Shown here in pieces: positions 37,403 to 45,499 of a stretch of DNA of 64,000 nucleotides. Positions within the stretch are counted from its first letter, which is position 1. Every line of letters starts with the position of its first letter. The translations under genes were made by a program, and so were the position numbers. Under the pieces are notes generated by a model. That model had not been told where the DNA came from, did no database searches, and saw only the letters and a program-made list of their open reading frames with translations. The stretch comes from JBOCEF01 sp047610385 (lineage in GTDB: Bacteria; Pseudomonadota; Alphaproteobacteria; Rhodobacterales; Rhodobacteraceae). The stretch covers positions 1-64,000 of the forward strand of contig JBLGAC010000003.1 of assembly GCA_047610385.1 (NCBI GenBank). Direction: 5' to 3'.

Positions 37403-38188
37403 TCAGGCGCCCGTGAAGACCGGTTTTGTCTTTTTCAGGAACGCTGTGATGGCGTTGGCGGCGTCTTGGCTTTGGGCACAATCGGCCTGCAGCTGCGATT
37501 CCAGAAGGAAGTTTTCATCAAAGCTTTGCGTTTGGGCGGCGCGCAGCACGGTCTTGGCGTGGCGCATGGTGCGCGGGGCGCCGGTTGCCAGCTGCGCGGC
37601 CCAGTCCATCGCCGCCGCGCGGGCACCGCCTGAGGGGACGACCCGGTTGACCATGCCCGCGGCCATGCAATCGGCGGCAGGCAGCTTTTGCGCCCCGACA
37701 ATGGCGGCATAGGCGCGTTTGTATCCCAGCGCCCGCACCAGATGCCAATGGTTGCCGCCATCCGGGATCAGCCCGATCGCCGCGAACGCCTGATAGAGGT
37801 AGCTGTCCTCCTCCATCACCGCCAGATCACAATTGAGCGCGTAGGCCGCGCCGATGCCCGCGCAGGCCCCGTGAATCGCGGCGATATAGGGTTTGGTGGA
37901 CGCCGCGATCGCGTCGATCGAGGGTTTGTATTCATCCATCAGCATCGCCGTCACATCAGCGCCCAGCTTGCTGTCCTTAAGATCGGCACCTGCGCAGAAC
38001 GCCCGGCCTTCGCCTGCCAGCACGACGACGCGCACCGCCGCGTCGGCCTCAGCGGCGGCGAAGGCGGCGGGCAGGTCGCGGCGCAGACCGCTGTTGATGG
38101 CGTTCAGGCTGTCCGGGCGGTTCAGCGCCACCAGCGCCACGGGGCCGTCGACGCGGTAGAGCACGGTTTCAAATTCGGGGTTGGCCAT
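37403..38188 (-). CDS. Enoyl-CoA hydratase/isomerase family protein, PaaG-like
   Basis: 261 aa from ATG 38188, with AGGAG upstream. Crotonase fold: the oxyanion-hole regions are GEGRAFCAGADLKDS and HGACAGIGAAYALNCDLA. The two glutamates that hydrate enoyl-CoA in classical hydratases are absent (A at the first, F at the second). Instead there is D143 in AFAAIGLIPDGGN, the active-site arrangement of PaaG, an isomerase of phenylacetate degradation. An isomerase role is therefore more likely than hydration. It is upstream of the flavin monooxygenase on the same strand. Confidence 0.88.
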   Translation of the reverse strand: MANPEFETVLYRVDGPVALVALNRPDSLNAINSGLRRDLPAAFAAAEADAAVRVVVLAGEGRAFCAGADLKDSKLGADVTAMLMDEYKPSIDAIAASTKPYIAAIHGACAGIGAAYALNCDLAVMEEDSYLYQAFAAIGLIPDGGNHWHLVRALGYKRAYAAIVGAQKLPAADCMAAGMVNRVVPSGGARAAAMDWAAQLATGAPRTMRHAKTVLRAAQTQSFDENFLLESQLQADCAQSQDAANAITAFLKKTKPVFTGA

Positions 38189-38734
38189 GATTGTCGTGCT
38201 CCTGGGTCCGGCATCGGGTGGTGGTCGGGCGCACAGGTGCGGACCTGCCATTTCAACGTCGGTTAGAAACCGGGCGGGCGGTCGCGTCAACCGGGACACA
38301 GCGTCTGGCAAGCACACATTTGACGCGCCTGCGTGCCGGTTTAAGTAATCTGACGCGTGGCTAGGTTGCACGCAAGCGACCAATCATGCGCTGGCTTTGG
38401 TTTGCGCAACGTGTCCGTTCAAATGCGGCGCGCGGATGCAGGCTGGCACCCGCCATGACCCCCTTTCGCCCGCGCATCCGCGCCCTGTCCCGCGGGGGGA
38501 CCATCGCCACCGATTGCAACGGTTGGTCTGGGCCAGGGGCAGCCCCGCCCGCCACCATGCCAAAATCGGCGACGTGCTGGTGCGCAACCTGCCCAGCAAT
38601 ATCCGCGCCGCGGCGCTGCCCCCGCGCATTTCGCCAAAGCCTCCTTTGGTTCATGTGCTGCCCGAAGGGGGCTGACGGCGGCGCAGGCGCGCGCTAGCTT
38701 TGCCGCCAACGCCCGTTTTGCAGGAGCCCGCCCA
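38189..38734. other. Intergenic region, crotonase / M20 amidohydrolase
   Basis: 546 bp between divergent genes. The right half has high third-position GC in one frame (ending DVLVRNLPSNIRAAALPPRIS), as if once coding, but the frame has no ribosome site and I recognise no product. The TTTAAGTAATCTG stretch near 38340 is AT-rich and may be a promoter. Confidence 0.5.
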
Positions 38735-39898
38735 ATGAACCTCATCGATGCCATCGCCGCCCGCGGCGAGGAGCTGACCGCGATCCGCCGTGATTTCCAC
38801 GCCCATCCCGAAATCGGGTTTCAGGAGGTCCGCACCAGTGGCATCGTCGCGGACCTGCTGGAAAGCTGGGGCATTGAGACCCATCGCAGCATCGGCAAGA
38901 CCGGCGTGGTCGGGATCATCGAAGGGCGCGGCCCCGGCCGGTCCATCGGGCTGCGCGCCGACATGGACGCCCTGCCGATGGACGAAGAAACCAACCTGCC
39001 GTACCGGTCCGGCACCCCCGGCGTGTTCCATGGCTGCGGCCATGACGGGCACACCACCATGCTGCTGGGCGCCGTGCGGCATTTGGCCGAAACCCGCGAT
39101 TTCGACGGCCGCGTGGTCGCCGTGTTCCAGCCCGCAGAGGAAGGCCTTGGCGGCGCCCGCGCCATGATCGCTGACGGGCTGTTTGACCGCTTTCCAGTGG
39201 ATGAAATCTACGGCCTGCACAATTCGCCCTACACCGATCCCGGCGTGGTGACGATCAAGCCCGGTGTGGCGATGGCAGGTGCGGATTTCTTTGACATCAA
39301 GCTGAAGGGGCGCGGCAGCCACGGGGCATCGCCGCAATATGCCGCCGACCCGATCGTGGCGGGCGCTGCGCTGGTGCAGGCGCTGCAGACCATCGTCAGC
39401 CGCAACGCCGCACCGCATGAGGCCTGCGTGCTGTCGGTCACCCAGTTCCATGCCGGGGCTGCGTACAATGTCATCCCCGGCGATGCGGTGATTTCAGGCA
39501 CCATGCGGTTTTTTGATGATGTGTGGCGCGACCGGATGCGCGCGCGCATGACCGCCATCGCCAAAGGCGTAGCCCAGAGCTTTGAGATGGAGGTCGAGAT
39601 CGACATCCGCCACGTATTTACCCCGCTGGTGAACGACCCCGCCCTGTCGGCGGTAATGGCCACGGTGGCCGAAGGCGTGGTCGGCGCCGATCTGGTGCGC
39701 ATGAGCGATCAGGCCGTCACCGGGTCTGAGGATTTTGCGGACATGCTGCGCGTGGCGCCGGGCACATATTTCACGCTTGGGCACGGGGGCGATGTGCCGC
39801 TGCACAACCCGGGATTTCTGTTCGACGATGCGGTGCTGCCGCTGGGCGCCACGTTGCTGGCACGCATCGCGCAGGCACGGCTGGCGGCACCCGCATAA
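38735..39898 (+). CDS. M20 family amidohydrolase (hippurate hydrolase-like), copy 1
   Basis: 387 aa. A dinuclear-metal peptidase-fold enzyme that cleaves N-acyl amino acids or similar amides. Metal-binding and catalytic motifs: DFHAHPEIGFQE, GLRADMDALPM, GCGHDGHTTMLLGA, FQPAEEGLGGA and GLHN, with a final GSEDFADML. GCAGGAG lies upstream. The gene next door (40060-41232) is a paralogue. The natural substrate is unknown. Confidence 0.9.
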   Translation: MNLIDAIAARGEELTAIRRDFHAHPEIGFQEVRTSGIVADLLESWGIETHRSIGKTGVVGIIEGRGPGRSIGLRADMDALPMDEETNLPYRSGTPGVFHGCGHDGHTTMLLGAVRHLAETRDFDGRVVAVFQPAEEGLGGARAMIADGLFDRFPVDEIYGLHNSPYTDPGVVTIKPGVAMAGADFFDIKLKGRGSHGASPQYAADPIVAGAALVQALQTIVSRNAAPHEACVLSVTQFHAGAAYNVIPGDAVISGTMRFFDDVWRDRMRARMTAIAKGVAQSFEMEVEIDIRHVFTPLVNDPALSAVMATVAEGVVGADLVRMSDQAVTGSEDFADMLRVAPGTYFTLGHGGDVPLHNPGFLFDDAVLPLGATLLARIAQARLAAPA

Positions 39899-39912
39899 GG
39901 CCCGCCCGAGGA

Positions 39913-39965
39913 TGCGGCCGCGCTCGGGGAGGGGAAAGGCCCCTCCCGCTCGCGCAGCCGCGGCG
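39913..39965. repeat. Intergenic palindromic repeat, copy 2
   Basis: TGCGGCCGCGCTCGGGGAGG, spacer, CCCCTCCCGCTCGC and GCCGCGGCG occur in the same order as the copy at 35911-35960, inverted relative to it. The blocks are identical; the spacers differ. It lies between the two M20 genes and could form a hairpin in the transcript. Confidence 0.85.
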
Positions 39966-40059
39966 CCAGCTGGCGCCCGGTCGCACGGCTTGGCAGGGGT
40001 TGACCCCGCCGCCGGGGCGATCAGACTGCACCCAAATTCGCATCGCAGGAGCCCTCCCC

Positions 40060-41232
40060 ATGCCCGTTCTGAACCGCATCGCTGATCTGCACCCGGCACT
40101 GACCGCGATCCGCCGCGATTTCCACATGCACCCGGAGCTTGATTTCGACGTGCACCGCACCGCCGGGATCGTCGCGCAGAAGATGCGCGATTTCGGCTGC
40201 GATGAGGTCCATGAGGGCATCGGGCGCACCGGCGTGGTGGCGATCATCAAGGGTCGCACCAACACCAGCGGCAAGGTCATCGGCATGCGCGCCGACATGG
40301 ACGCCCTGCCGATCCATGAGGCCAGCGGGGTCGAGCATTCGTCGACCACGCCGGGCAAGATGCATGCCTGCGGCCATGATGGCCACACCACCATGCTGCT
40401 GGGCGCCGCGCAGATCCTGGCTGAGACTCGCAATTTCGACGGCACCGTTGCGATCATCTTCCAGCCCGCCGAAGAAGGCGGTGGCGGCGGGCGTGAGATG
40501 GTCGAAGCCGGGATGATGGACCGCTTTGGCATTCATGAGGTTTACGGCATGCACAACATGCCCGGCATCCCCGTTGGTGCGTTTGCGATGCGCAAAGGCG
40601 CGATCATGGCCGCAGCGGATCATTTCGACATCAGCATCACCGGCCATGGTGGCCACGCCGCGCGCCCTCATGCGTGCATTGATACTGCGGTCGTGGCGGC
40701 CCATGTGCTGCTGGCGGTGCAATCCATCGTCAGCCGCAATGTGGACCCGATCGACAATGCGGTGGTCACCATCGGCGCGGTCCACACCGACAATGACACC
40801 TACAACATCATCCCCCAGACTGTGACCATGAAGGGCACCGCGCGCACGCTGTCCACCAGCGTTCAGGACCTGATCGAGGAGCGCCTGCCCCTGATCGTCA
40901 AGCGCACCGCTGAGGCGTATGGTGCCACCGCTGAGGTTCATTACCACCGCAATTACCCCGTCACGATCAGCAGCGATGATGAGGTGGCCTTTGCCGCCCG
41001 CGTTGCGCGCGACGTGGCAGGCGATGCGGCCGTCGATGACGACACCGCGCCGATGATGGGCGCCGAGGATTTCAGCTTCATGCTGAACAAACGCCCCGGT
41101 GCCTATATCTTTGTCGGCAACGGTGACACGGCGGGGGTGCATCACCCGGCCTATGATTTCGATGATGAGGCGATCCCCTACGGGACCTCGTATTGGGTGC
41201 GGCTGGCGGAAATGGCGATGCCGGTGAAATAG
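40060..41232 (+). CDS. M20 family amidohydrolase (hippurate hydrolase-like), copy 2
   Basis: 390 aa from ATG 40060, with GCAGGAG upstream. Same architecture as its neighbour: DFHMHPELDFDV, GMRADMDALPIHE, CGHDGHTTMLLGA, FQPAEEGGGG and MGAEDFSFML. The two proteins share most motifs but differ widely elsewhere, so this looks like an old tandem duplication with divergent substrates. A 17-bp hairpin terminator follows. Confidence 0.9.
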   Translation: MPVLNRIADLHPALTAIRRDFHMHPELDFDVHRTAGIVAQKMRDFGCDEVHEGIGRTGVVAIIKGRTNTSGKVIGMRADMDALPIHEASGVEHSSTTPGKMHACGHDGHTTMLLGAAQILAETRNFDGTVAIIFQPAEEGGGGGREMVEAGMMDRFGIHEVYGMHNMPGIPVGAFAMRKGAIMAAADHFDISITGHGGHAARPHACIDTAVVAAHVLLAVQSIVSRNVDPIDNAVVTIGAVHTDNDTYNIIPQTVTMKGTARTLSTSVQDLIEERLPLIVKRTAEAYGATAEVHYHRNYPVTISSDDEVAFAARVARDVAGDAAVDDDTAPMMGAEDFSFMLNKRPGAYIFVGNGDTAGVHHPAYDFDDEAIPYGTSYWVRLAEMAMPVK

Positions 41233-41242
41233 GCCTGCCGCG

Positions 41243-41283
41243 CAACAACCGGCGCAGGCGCTTGCGGCCTGCGCCGGTTGTTG
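41243..41283 (+). terminator. Strong hairpin terminator after the M20 genes
   Basis: A perfect 17-bp stem (41243-41259 with 41267-41283) with a 7-nt loop, starting 11 nt past the stop codon. The 3' side reads GTTGTTGATC, only a modest T-tract, but the stem is unusually long. Confidence 0.8.
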
Positions 41284-41372
41284 ATCTGGGGGTGGCGGCG
41301 CAGGGGCTGACGCGCCGCTGGTGCTTGCCCCTCCCGCCCGCGTCGGATACCTGTGAGAGAGGCCCGGTTTCC

Positions 41373-42512
41373 ATGGGCCGGAAAACAAGGCGACTTCAGG
41401 TGTCCACATTGTCCGGCAGCTCGGCGCAGGCCCGCAACCCGGCCGCGCAAAGCGGTCGGGGCGGCAAGGCGCGCTATGCGGCGCTGGATCTGGGCACCAA
41501 CAATTGCCGCCTGCTTGTGGCCGAACCCGACGGCGCGCATTTCGCGGTGCTTGATGCGTTTTCGCGCAATGTCCGGTTGGGTGAGGGGGTGGAGCATTCC
41601 GGCGCCCTGTCGGTTGCCGCCATGGACCGCACCATTGAGGCCCTGCGCATCTGCGCCGGAAAAATCCGCCGCCACGGCCCGATCCGGTCGCGCATCATCG
41701 CCACCGAAGCCTGCCGCCGCGCTGAGAACGGCCGCGCGTTCCTGCGCCGCGTGCGCCGCGAAACCGGGCTTGAGATGGAGATGATCACCCCTGAGCAGGA
41801 GGCGCGCCTTGCCCTTGCAGGCTGCGCGCCGCTGTTGGACCCTGAGGCCGAGCACCTGATGGTGTTCGACATCGGCGGCGGGTCCACGGAACTGATCTGG
41901 ATGGACCTGTCCGGTGTTGATCTGGATGAACGCCAATCGATGATCATGGCGCTGGCACCGGGGCGCGGTGGGCGTGGGCGGGCCGAATTGCGCAAACGCG
42001 CGCGGGCGCGGGTGGTGGACTGGATCTCAGCCCCCCTTGGGGTTGCGACGCTGAACGATGCCTATGCAGACGTGACAGATGATCGCCAGCGCTACGCGCT
42101 GATGGCGTGGTTGTTCGAAGAACATATTCAGGGCTTCAAGCCCTATGCGGACGAGGCTGCGCAGACCCGGCTACCCAAATTGCAGATTATCGGCGCCTCC
42201 GGCACGGTCACCACGCTGGGTGCCTTGCATCTGGGGCTGCAGCGCTATGACAGATCGAAGGTTGACGGCATGTGGCTGGGCCGTCATGCGGTGGACAATA
42301 TGGTGAGCCGGCTGATCGATCTGGGCCCGCACGGGCGTCGGGGCCATCCCGGCGTCGGGGCTGATCGCGCGCAGCTGGTGATTGCAGGATCGGCGATCCT
42401 GACCACCATCCTGCGGCTTTGGCCGGTTGATCAGTTGCGTGTGGCCGACCGGGGCCTGCGTGAAGGTCTTTTGTATTCGCTGATGTGGGCGGAAAGAATG
42501 GAGCGGGCATGA
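41373..42512 (+). CDS. Ppx/GppA family phosphatase (exopolyphosphatase / pppGpp phosphohydrolase)
   Basis: 379 aa from ATG 41373; a GTG at 41400 is an alternative. Actin-like ATPase-fold enzyme that removes phosphate from polyphosphate or (p)ppGpp. Motifs: AALDLGTNNCRLLVA, IATEACRRAENG, FDIGGGSTELIWMD and a glycine-rich IIGASGTVTTLGA. An insertion rich in Gly and Arg (PGRGGRGRAELRKRARA) lies near 200. Its stop overlaps the start of rlmE by 4 nt (ATGA), so the two are translationally coupled. Confidence 0.92.
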   Translation: MGRKTRRLQVSTLSGSSAQARNPAAQSGRGGKARYAALDLGTNNCRLLVAEPDGAHFAVLDAFSRNVRLGEGVEHSGALSVAAMDRTIEALRICAGKIRRHGPIRSRIIATEACRRAENGRAFLRRVRRETGLEMEMITPEQEARLALAGCAPLLDPEAEHLMVFDIGGGSTELIWMDLSGVDLDERQSMIMALAPGRGGRGRAELRKRARARVVDWISAPLGVATLNDAYADVTDDRQRYALMAWLFEEHIQGFKPYADEAAQTRLPKLQIIGASGTVTTLGALHLGLQRYDRSKVDGMWLGRHAVDNMVSRLIDLGPHGRRGHPGVGADRAQLVIAGSAILTTILRLWPVDQLRVADRGLREGLLYSLMWAERMERA

Positions 42513-43357
42513 GCGCGGGCGCGGACGGAAAATCAGGCGGCGGCGCGGGCGGTGGCTCAGGCTCAGGCTCAGGCGCTGGCTCAGGTGCGGGGCGTGGCGG
42601 CAAGTCGGGCGCGGCCAAGAACACGTCGGGGCGCGGACAGCGCGACCTGACAGTGCGCGTGAAATCGGCCAAGGGGCGCAAGACGTCCTCAACCGCGTGG
42701 TTGCAGCGCCAGCTGAACGACCCCTATGTGATCCGCGCCAAGCGCGAGGGGTATCGCGGACGCGCGGCCTACAAGATGATGGAGATCGACGACAAGTTCC
42801 AGCTTCTGCGGCCGGGGATGCGGGTGCTTGATCTGGGCTGTGCGCCCGGTGGCTGGCTGCAGATCGCGGTGGTGCGGGTCAACGCGCTGGGCGATCAGCG
42901 CGGCAAGACCGGCACCGTGCTGGGCATCGATTTGCAGGACACCGATGAATTGGCGGGCACCCGGCTGCTGAAGCTCGATTTCCTCGACGAAGGTGCCGAC
43001 GACGTGGTGAAAGAGGCGCTGGGCGGCGAGGCGGACATCGTGCTGTCGGACATGGCGGCGTCGTCGTCAGGGCACCGCGCCACCGACCATATGCGCATCA
43101 TGATGCTGTGCGAGGCCGCGGCCCTGCTGGCCCATGACGTGCTGTCGCCCGGCGGGTCCTTTGTGGCCAAGACGCTGCAGGGTGGGGCTGAGGGGGATCT
43201 GCTTAATATGCTCAAGCGTGATTTCGCCAAGGTCTACCACATGAAGCCCCCGGCCAGCCGCAAGGACAGTGCTGAGATGTTTCTGGTCGCCACAGGCTTT
43301 CGGGGCCGGGGCGAGGCCGGTGCTGAACACGAATCCGGTGCCGAACAAGAAGACTGA
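42509..43357 (+). CDS. rlmE: 23S rRNA 2'-O-methyltransferase RlmE (FtsJ)
   Basis: 282 aa. Methylates the ribose of U2552 in the peptidyl-transferase loop. The SAM-binding motif is DLGCAPGGW near 108-116, and the catalytic K-D-K-E set is recognisable in AYKMMEIDDKF, SDMAASSSGHRATDH and VAKTLQGG. The first ~50 residues are a Gly/Ser/Ala run from a repetitive stretch of DNA, not part of the usual domain. The stop abuts that of the convergent BTAD regulator with no gap. Coupled to the Ppx/GppA gene. Confidence 0.95.
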   Translation: MSAGADGKSGGGAGGGSGSGSGAGSGAGRGGKSGAAKNTSGRGQRDLTVRVKSAKGRKTSSTAWLQRQLNDPYVIRAKREGYRGRAAYKMMEIDDKFQLLRPGMRVLDLGCAPGGWLQIAVVRVNALGDQRGKTGTVLGIDLQDTDELAGTRLLKLDFLDEGADDVVKEALGGEADIVLSDMAASSSGHRATDHMRIMMLCEAAALLAHDVLSPGGSFVAKTLQGGAEGDLLNMLKRDFAKVYHMKPPASRKDSAEMFLVATGFRGRGEAGAEHESGAEQED

Positions 43358-45394
43358 TCAGCCCGCGCAGCCAGCCAACAGGCGGTCCAGCTCAGCGCAC
43401 AGCGCGTCGGCCAGTGTCCGGTCTGAGAACGGGTGCGCAAAACGCAGCGCCTCCGGGGCGAACGCGGCAGCGTTGTCGCAGGCGGCAATGGCGCGGTCGG
43501 CCTGCTGGTCCTCGCCGCACTGGCGCAGGGCGGCGGCGCGCAGCAGCGCAGGCGGTGCCCAGCCGGGCCGTGCGGCGGCGGCTTCAGCCCCCGCCTGCGC
43601 GGCACCTTGCCAGTCCGCGGCCGCAAACCGAGCCATGGCAATGGTGTGCAGCCAATCGGCCAATGCGGGGTCCGCGGGTCCGGCCTCCATGGCGCGGCGG
43701 GCCCATCCCTCAGCCTCTGTGCTGTCACCAGCCAAGGCGAGGCCGCGGGCGATTTCCCCCATCGCGGGCGCAAAGCCGGGCGCCAGCCGCAGGGCATGCA
43801 GATGCTGGCTTTGGGCCGCCAGCGGATCGTCTGCCAGCGACGTGGCGGCGCCCAGCGCGTAATGGGGCCAAGCGGCTTCGGGACTGCGGCGCACGGCGCG
43901 CAGGGCCAGTTCGCGCGCGCGGAACATCGCTTCGCGCGGGGCGCTGGTAAGGCCGCGGCTTACGTCGGCCAGATGCGTCATCGACAACAGGCACAGCCCT
44001 TCGCACATGCCCGGATCAAGGGCGATCGCGTCGTCCAGCATCTTTCGGGCGCGGGCAAGTTCGGCCGCGCCGCCGTCGCGATAAAGGCGGTGGGCGCGCA
44101 TCAGGGTCAGCCAGCCATCGGCCTCGATCTCTCCGTCCACGGCGACATGGGCGGCGGCTTCGGCCTCAGCGGCGGCCAGAAAGGCGGTGCCCAGCGCCGC
44201 TGCCACCTGCCGCGCGATGGCGACGGTGGGCGCGACCTCAGCGCTGGACGGGGCCAGCAGCACGCGGCTGTCGGTCATGGCCCCGTCGGGGCGCCGGGCG
44301 CAGGTCACATCGGCCCGAAGCGCGTCGCCATCCCAGGACAGTGCCACGTCGGCGATGCAGCTTGCGCGTTCAAACAGCGCCTCGCCGGGCATTCCGCCAG
44401 CGGTCAGCCCTTCGGGCAGGGTCAAGTTCATCCAGCACCCGGGGCCAAGCTGCCCCATCACTGATGCGGCCACCTGATGCGCCGCCGCCGCCAGTTCGGG
44501 ATCAGCCCCTGCGGCTGCGCGCACTGACAGCGCCGCAAGCGGGCGACGCGGGCCGTTGGCGTCAGGCGCCGGGCGCCCGGTGGGCGCAGGGGCAGGGCGC
44601 GCCGCGATCCTGCGCTTGTTGCGCGCGTCGGGGATCAGCGCCGACAGGGCGGGGCCGGGGTCTTCGTCAAGCTCTTTCATGAACAGGGCGCGGCACCGTT
44701 CCAACTGCTGGCGCGCGGCACCAATGCGCCCCGATGCGGCGTGGATGCGGATCAGCGCGGCGTGCACGTCTTCCTGAAACGGGTCGATGCCCAGCAGCTT
44801 GCGCGCCGCCACCGACGCGCGATCAAGGCGCCCCGCCGCCTCGTCCAGCAGCATCAGCCGCAGCAGCGCGTCCACCGTCAATTCTTCGAGCCGCGTGCCC
44901 TGGATCGACACCCAATCCTGAAACGGGCTTTCATTCACCGCAAGAGGCGCCAGAAACGGTCCACCATACAGATGCAGCACGGTGGTCAGCCCGCCCGAAT
45001 CGCGTGCCTCAGCGGCCTGTTCCAGCGTGGCCGCATCGATCAGGACGGCGCCGGGGCGCAGCGCGACCTGGCCCGGGGGCGCGTCGATGGCGGCTTCGAA
45101 CACCGGGCCCATGGCCTTTTTCATGCGCCGAAGCTCCTGCCTCAGCGATGCGCGGCCTTGATCTGCGTCGCTGCGCGGCCACAGCAATTCCACCAGAACG
45201 TCGCGCGATGCGGCCTGACCGGGCTGCAGCGCCACGAAAGCCAGCAATGCCACTGATTTTGCGCCAAGCGCACCGAACGCCGCGCCGCCGGGGCCACGCA
45301 CCAGCGCCGCCCCCATGGCGGTGATGGTCAGGACCGGCGCGGTGCTTGTCACGCCATGCGACGCTTTATCGTGATCCTGTACGCCCGCCGTCAC
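43358..45394 (-). CDS. BTAD-domain (SARP-like) transcriptional regulator with TPR tail
   Basis: 678 aa from GTG 45394, with GGAG 8 nt upstream. An OmpR-like winged helix (about 25-110: LLAFVALQPGQAASRDVLVELLWPRSDADQGRASLRQELRRMKK, in parts) is followed by a BTAD helical domain (about 115-265: SIQGTRLEELTVDALLRL, then ELDEDPGPAL). The C-terminal 250 residues form tandem TPR-like helices (ALGAATSLADDPLAAQ). Proteins of this type in actinobacteria activate pathways; here the target is unknown. Divergent from the M3 peptidase gene, whose promoter it may control. Confidence 0.85.
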   Translation of the reverse strand: MTAGVQDHDKASHGVTSTAPVLTITAMGAALVRGPGGAAFGALGAKSVALLAFVALQPGQAASRDVLVELLWPRSDADQGRASLRQELRRMKKAMGPVFEAAIDAPPGQVALRPGAVLIDAATLEQAAEARDSGGLTTVLHLYGGPFLAPLAVNESPFQDWVSIQGTRLEELTVDALLRLMLLDEAAGRLDRASVAARKLLGIDPFQEDVHAALIRIHAASGRIGAARQQLERCRALFMKELDEDPGPALSALIPDARNKRRIAARPAPAPTGRPAPDANGPRRPLAALSVRAAAGADPELAAAAHQVAASVMGQLGPGCWMNLTLPEGLTAGGMPGEALFERASCIADVALSWDGDALRADVTCARRPDGAMTDSRVLLAPSSAEVAPTVAIARQVAAALGTAFLAAAEAEAAAHVAVDGEIEADGWLTLMRAHRLYRDGGAAELARARKMLDDAIALDPGMCEGLCLLSMTHLADVSRGLTSAPREAMFRARELALRAVRRSPEAAWPHYALGAATSLADDPLAAQSQHLHALRLAPGFAPAMGEIARGLALAGDSTEAEGWARRAMEAGPADPALADWLHTIAMARFAAADWQGAAQAGAEAAAARPGWAPPALLRAAALRQCGEDQQADRAIAACDNAAAFAPEALRFAHPFSDRTLADALCAELDRLLAGCAG

Positions 45395-45499
45395 GCGTCA
45401 CACTCCGCCATCTTGGTTGTCCGATGGGCATCAGACGCATATGTCCCGAAGGCTGGCAACCCCATCGCCGCCCAGCCGGCACCCGTCCGGAGAATTCGC

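Noticed and set aside
38386..38697. Possible small gene with third-position GC bias before the first M20 gene
   Set aside because: The frame is open and biased, but it lacks a ribosome site and any motif. A remnant is possible but not supportable.
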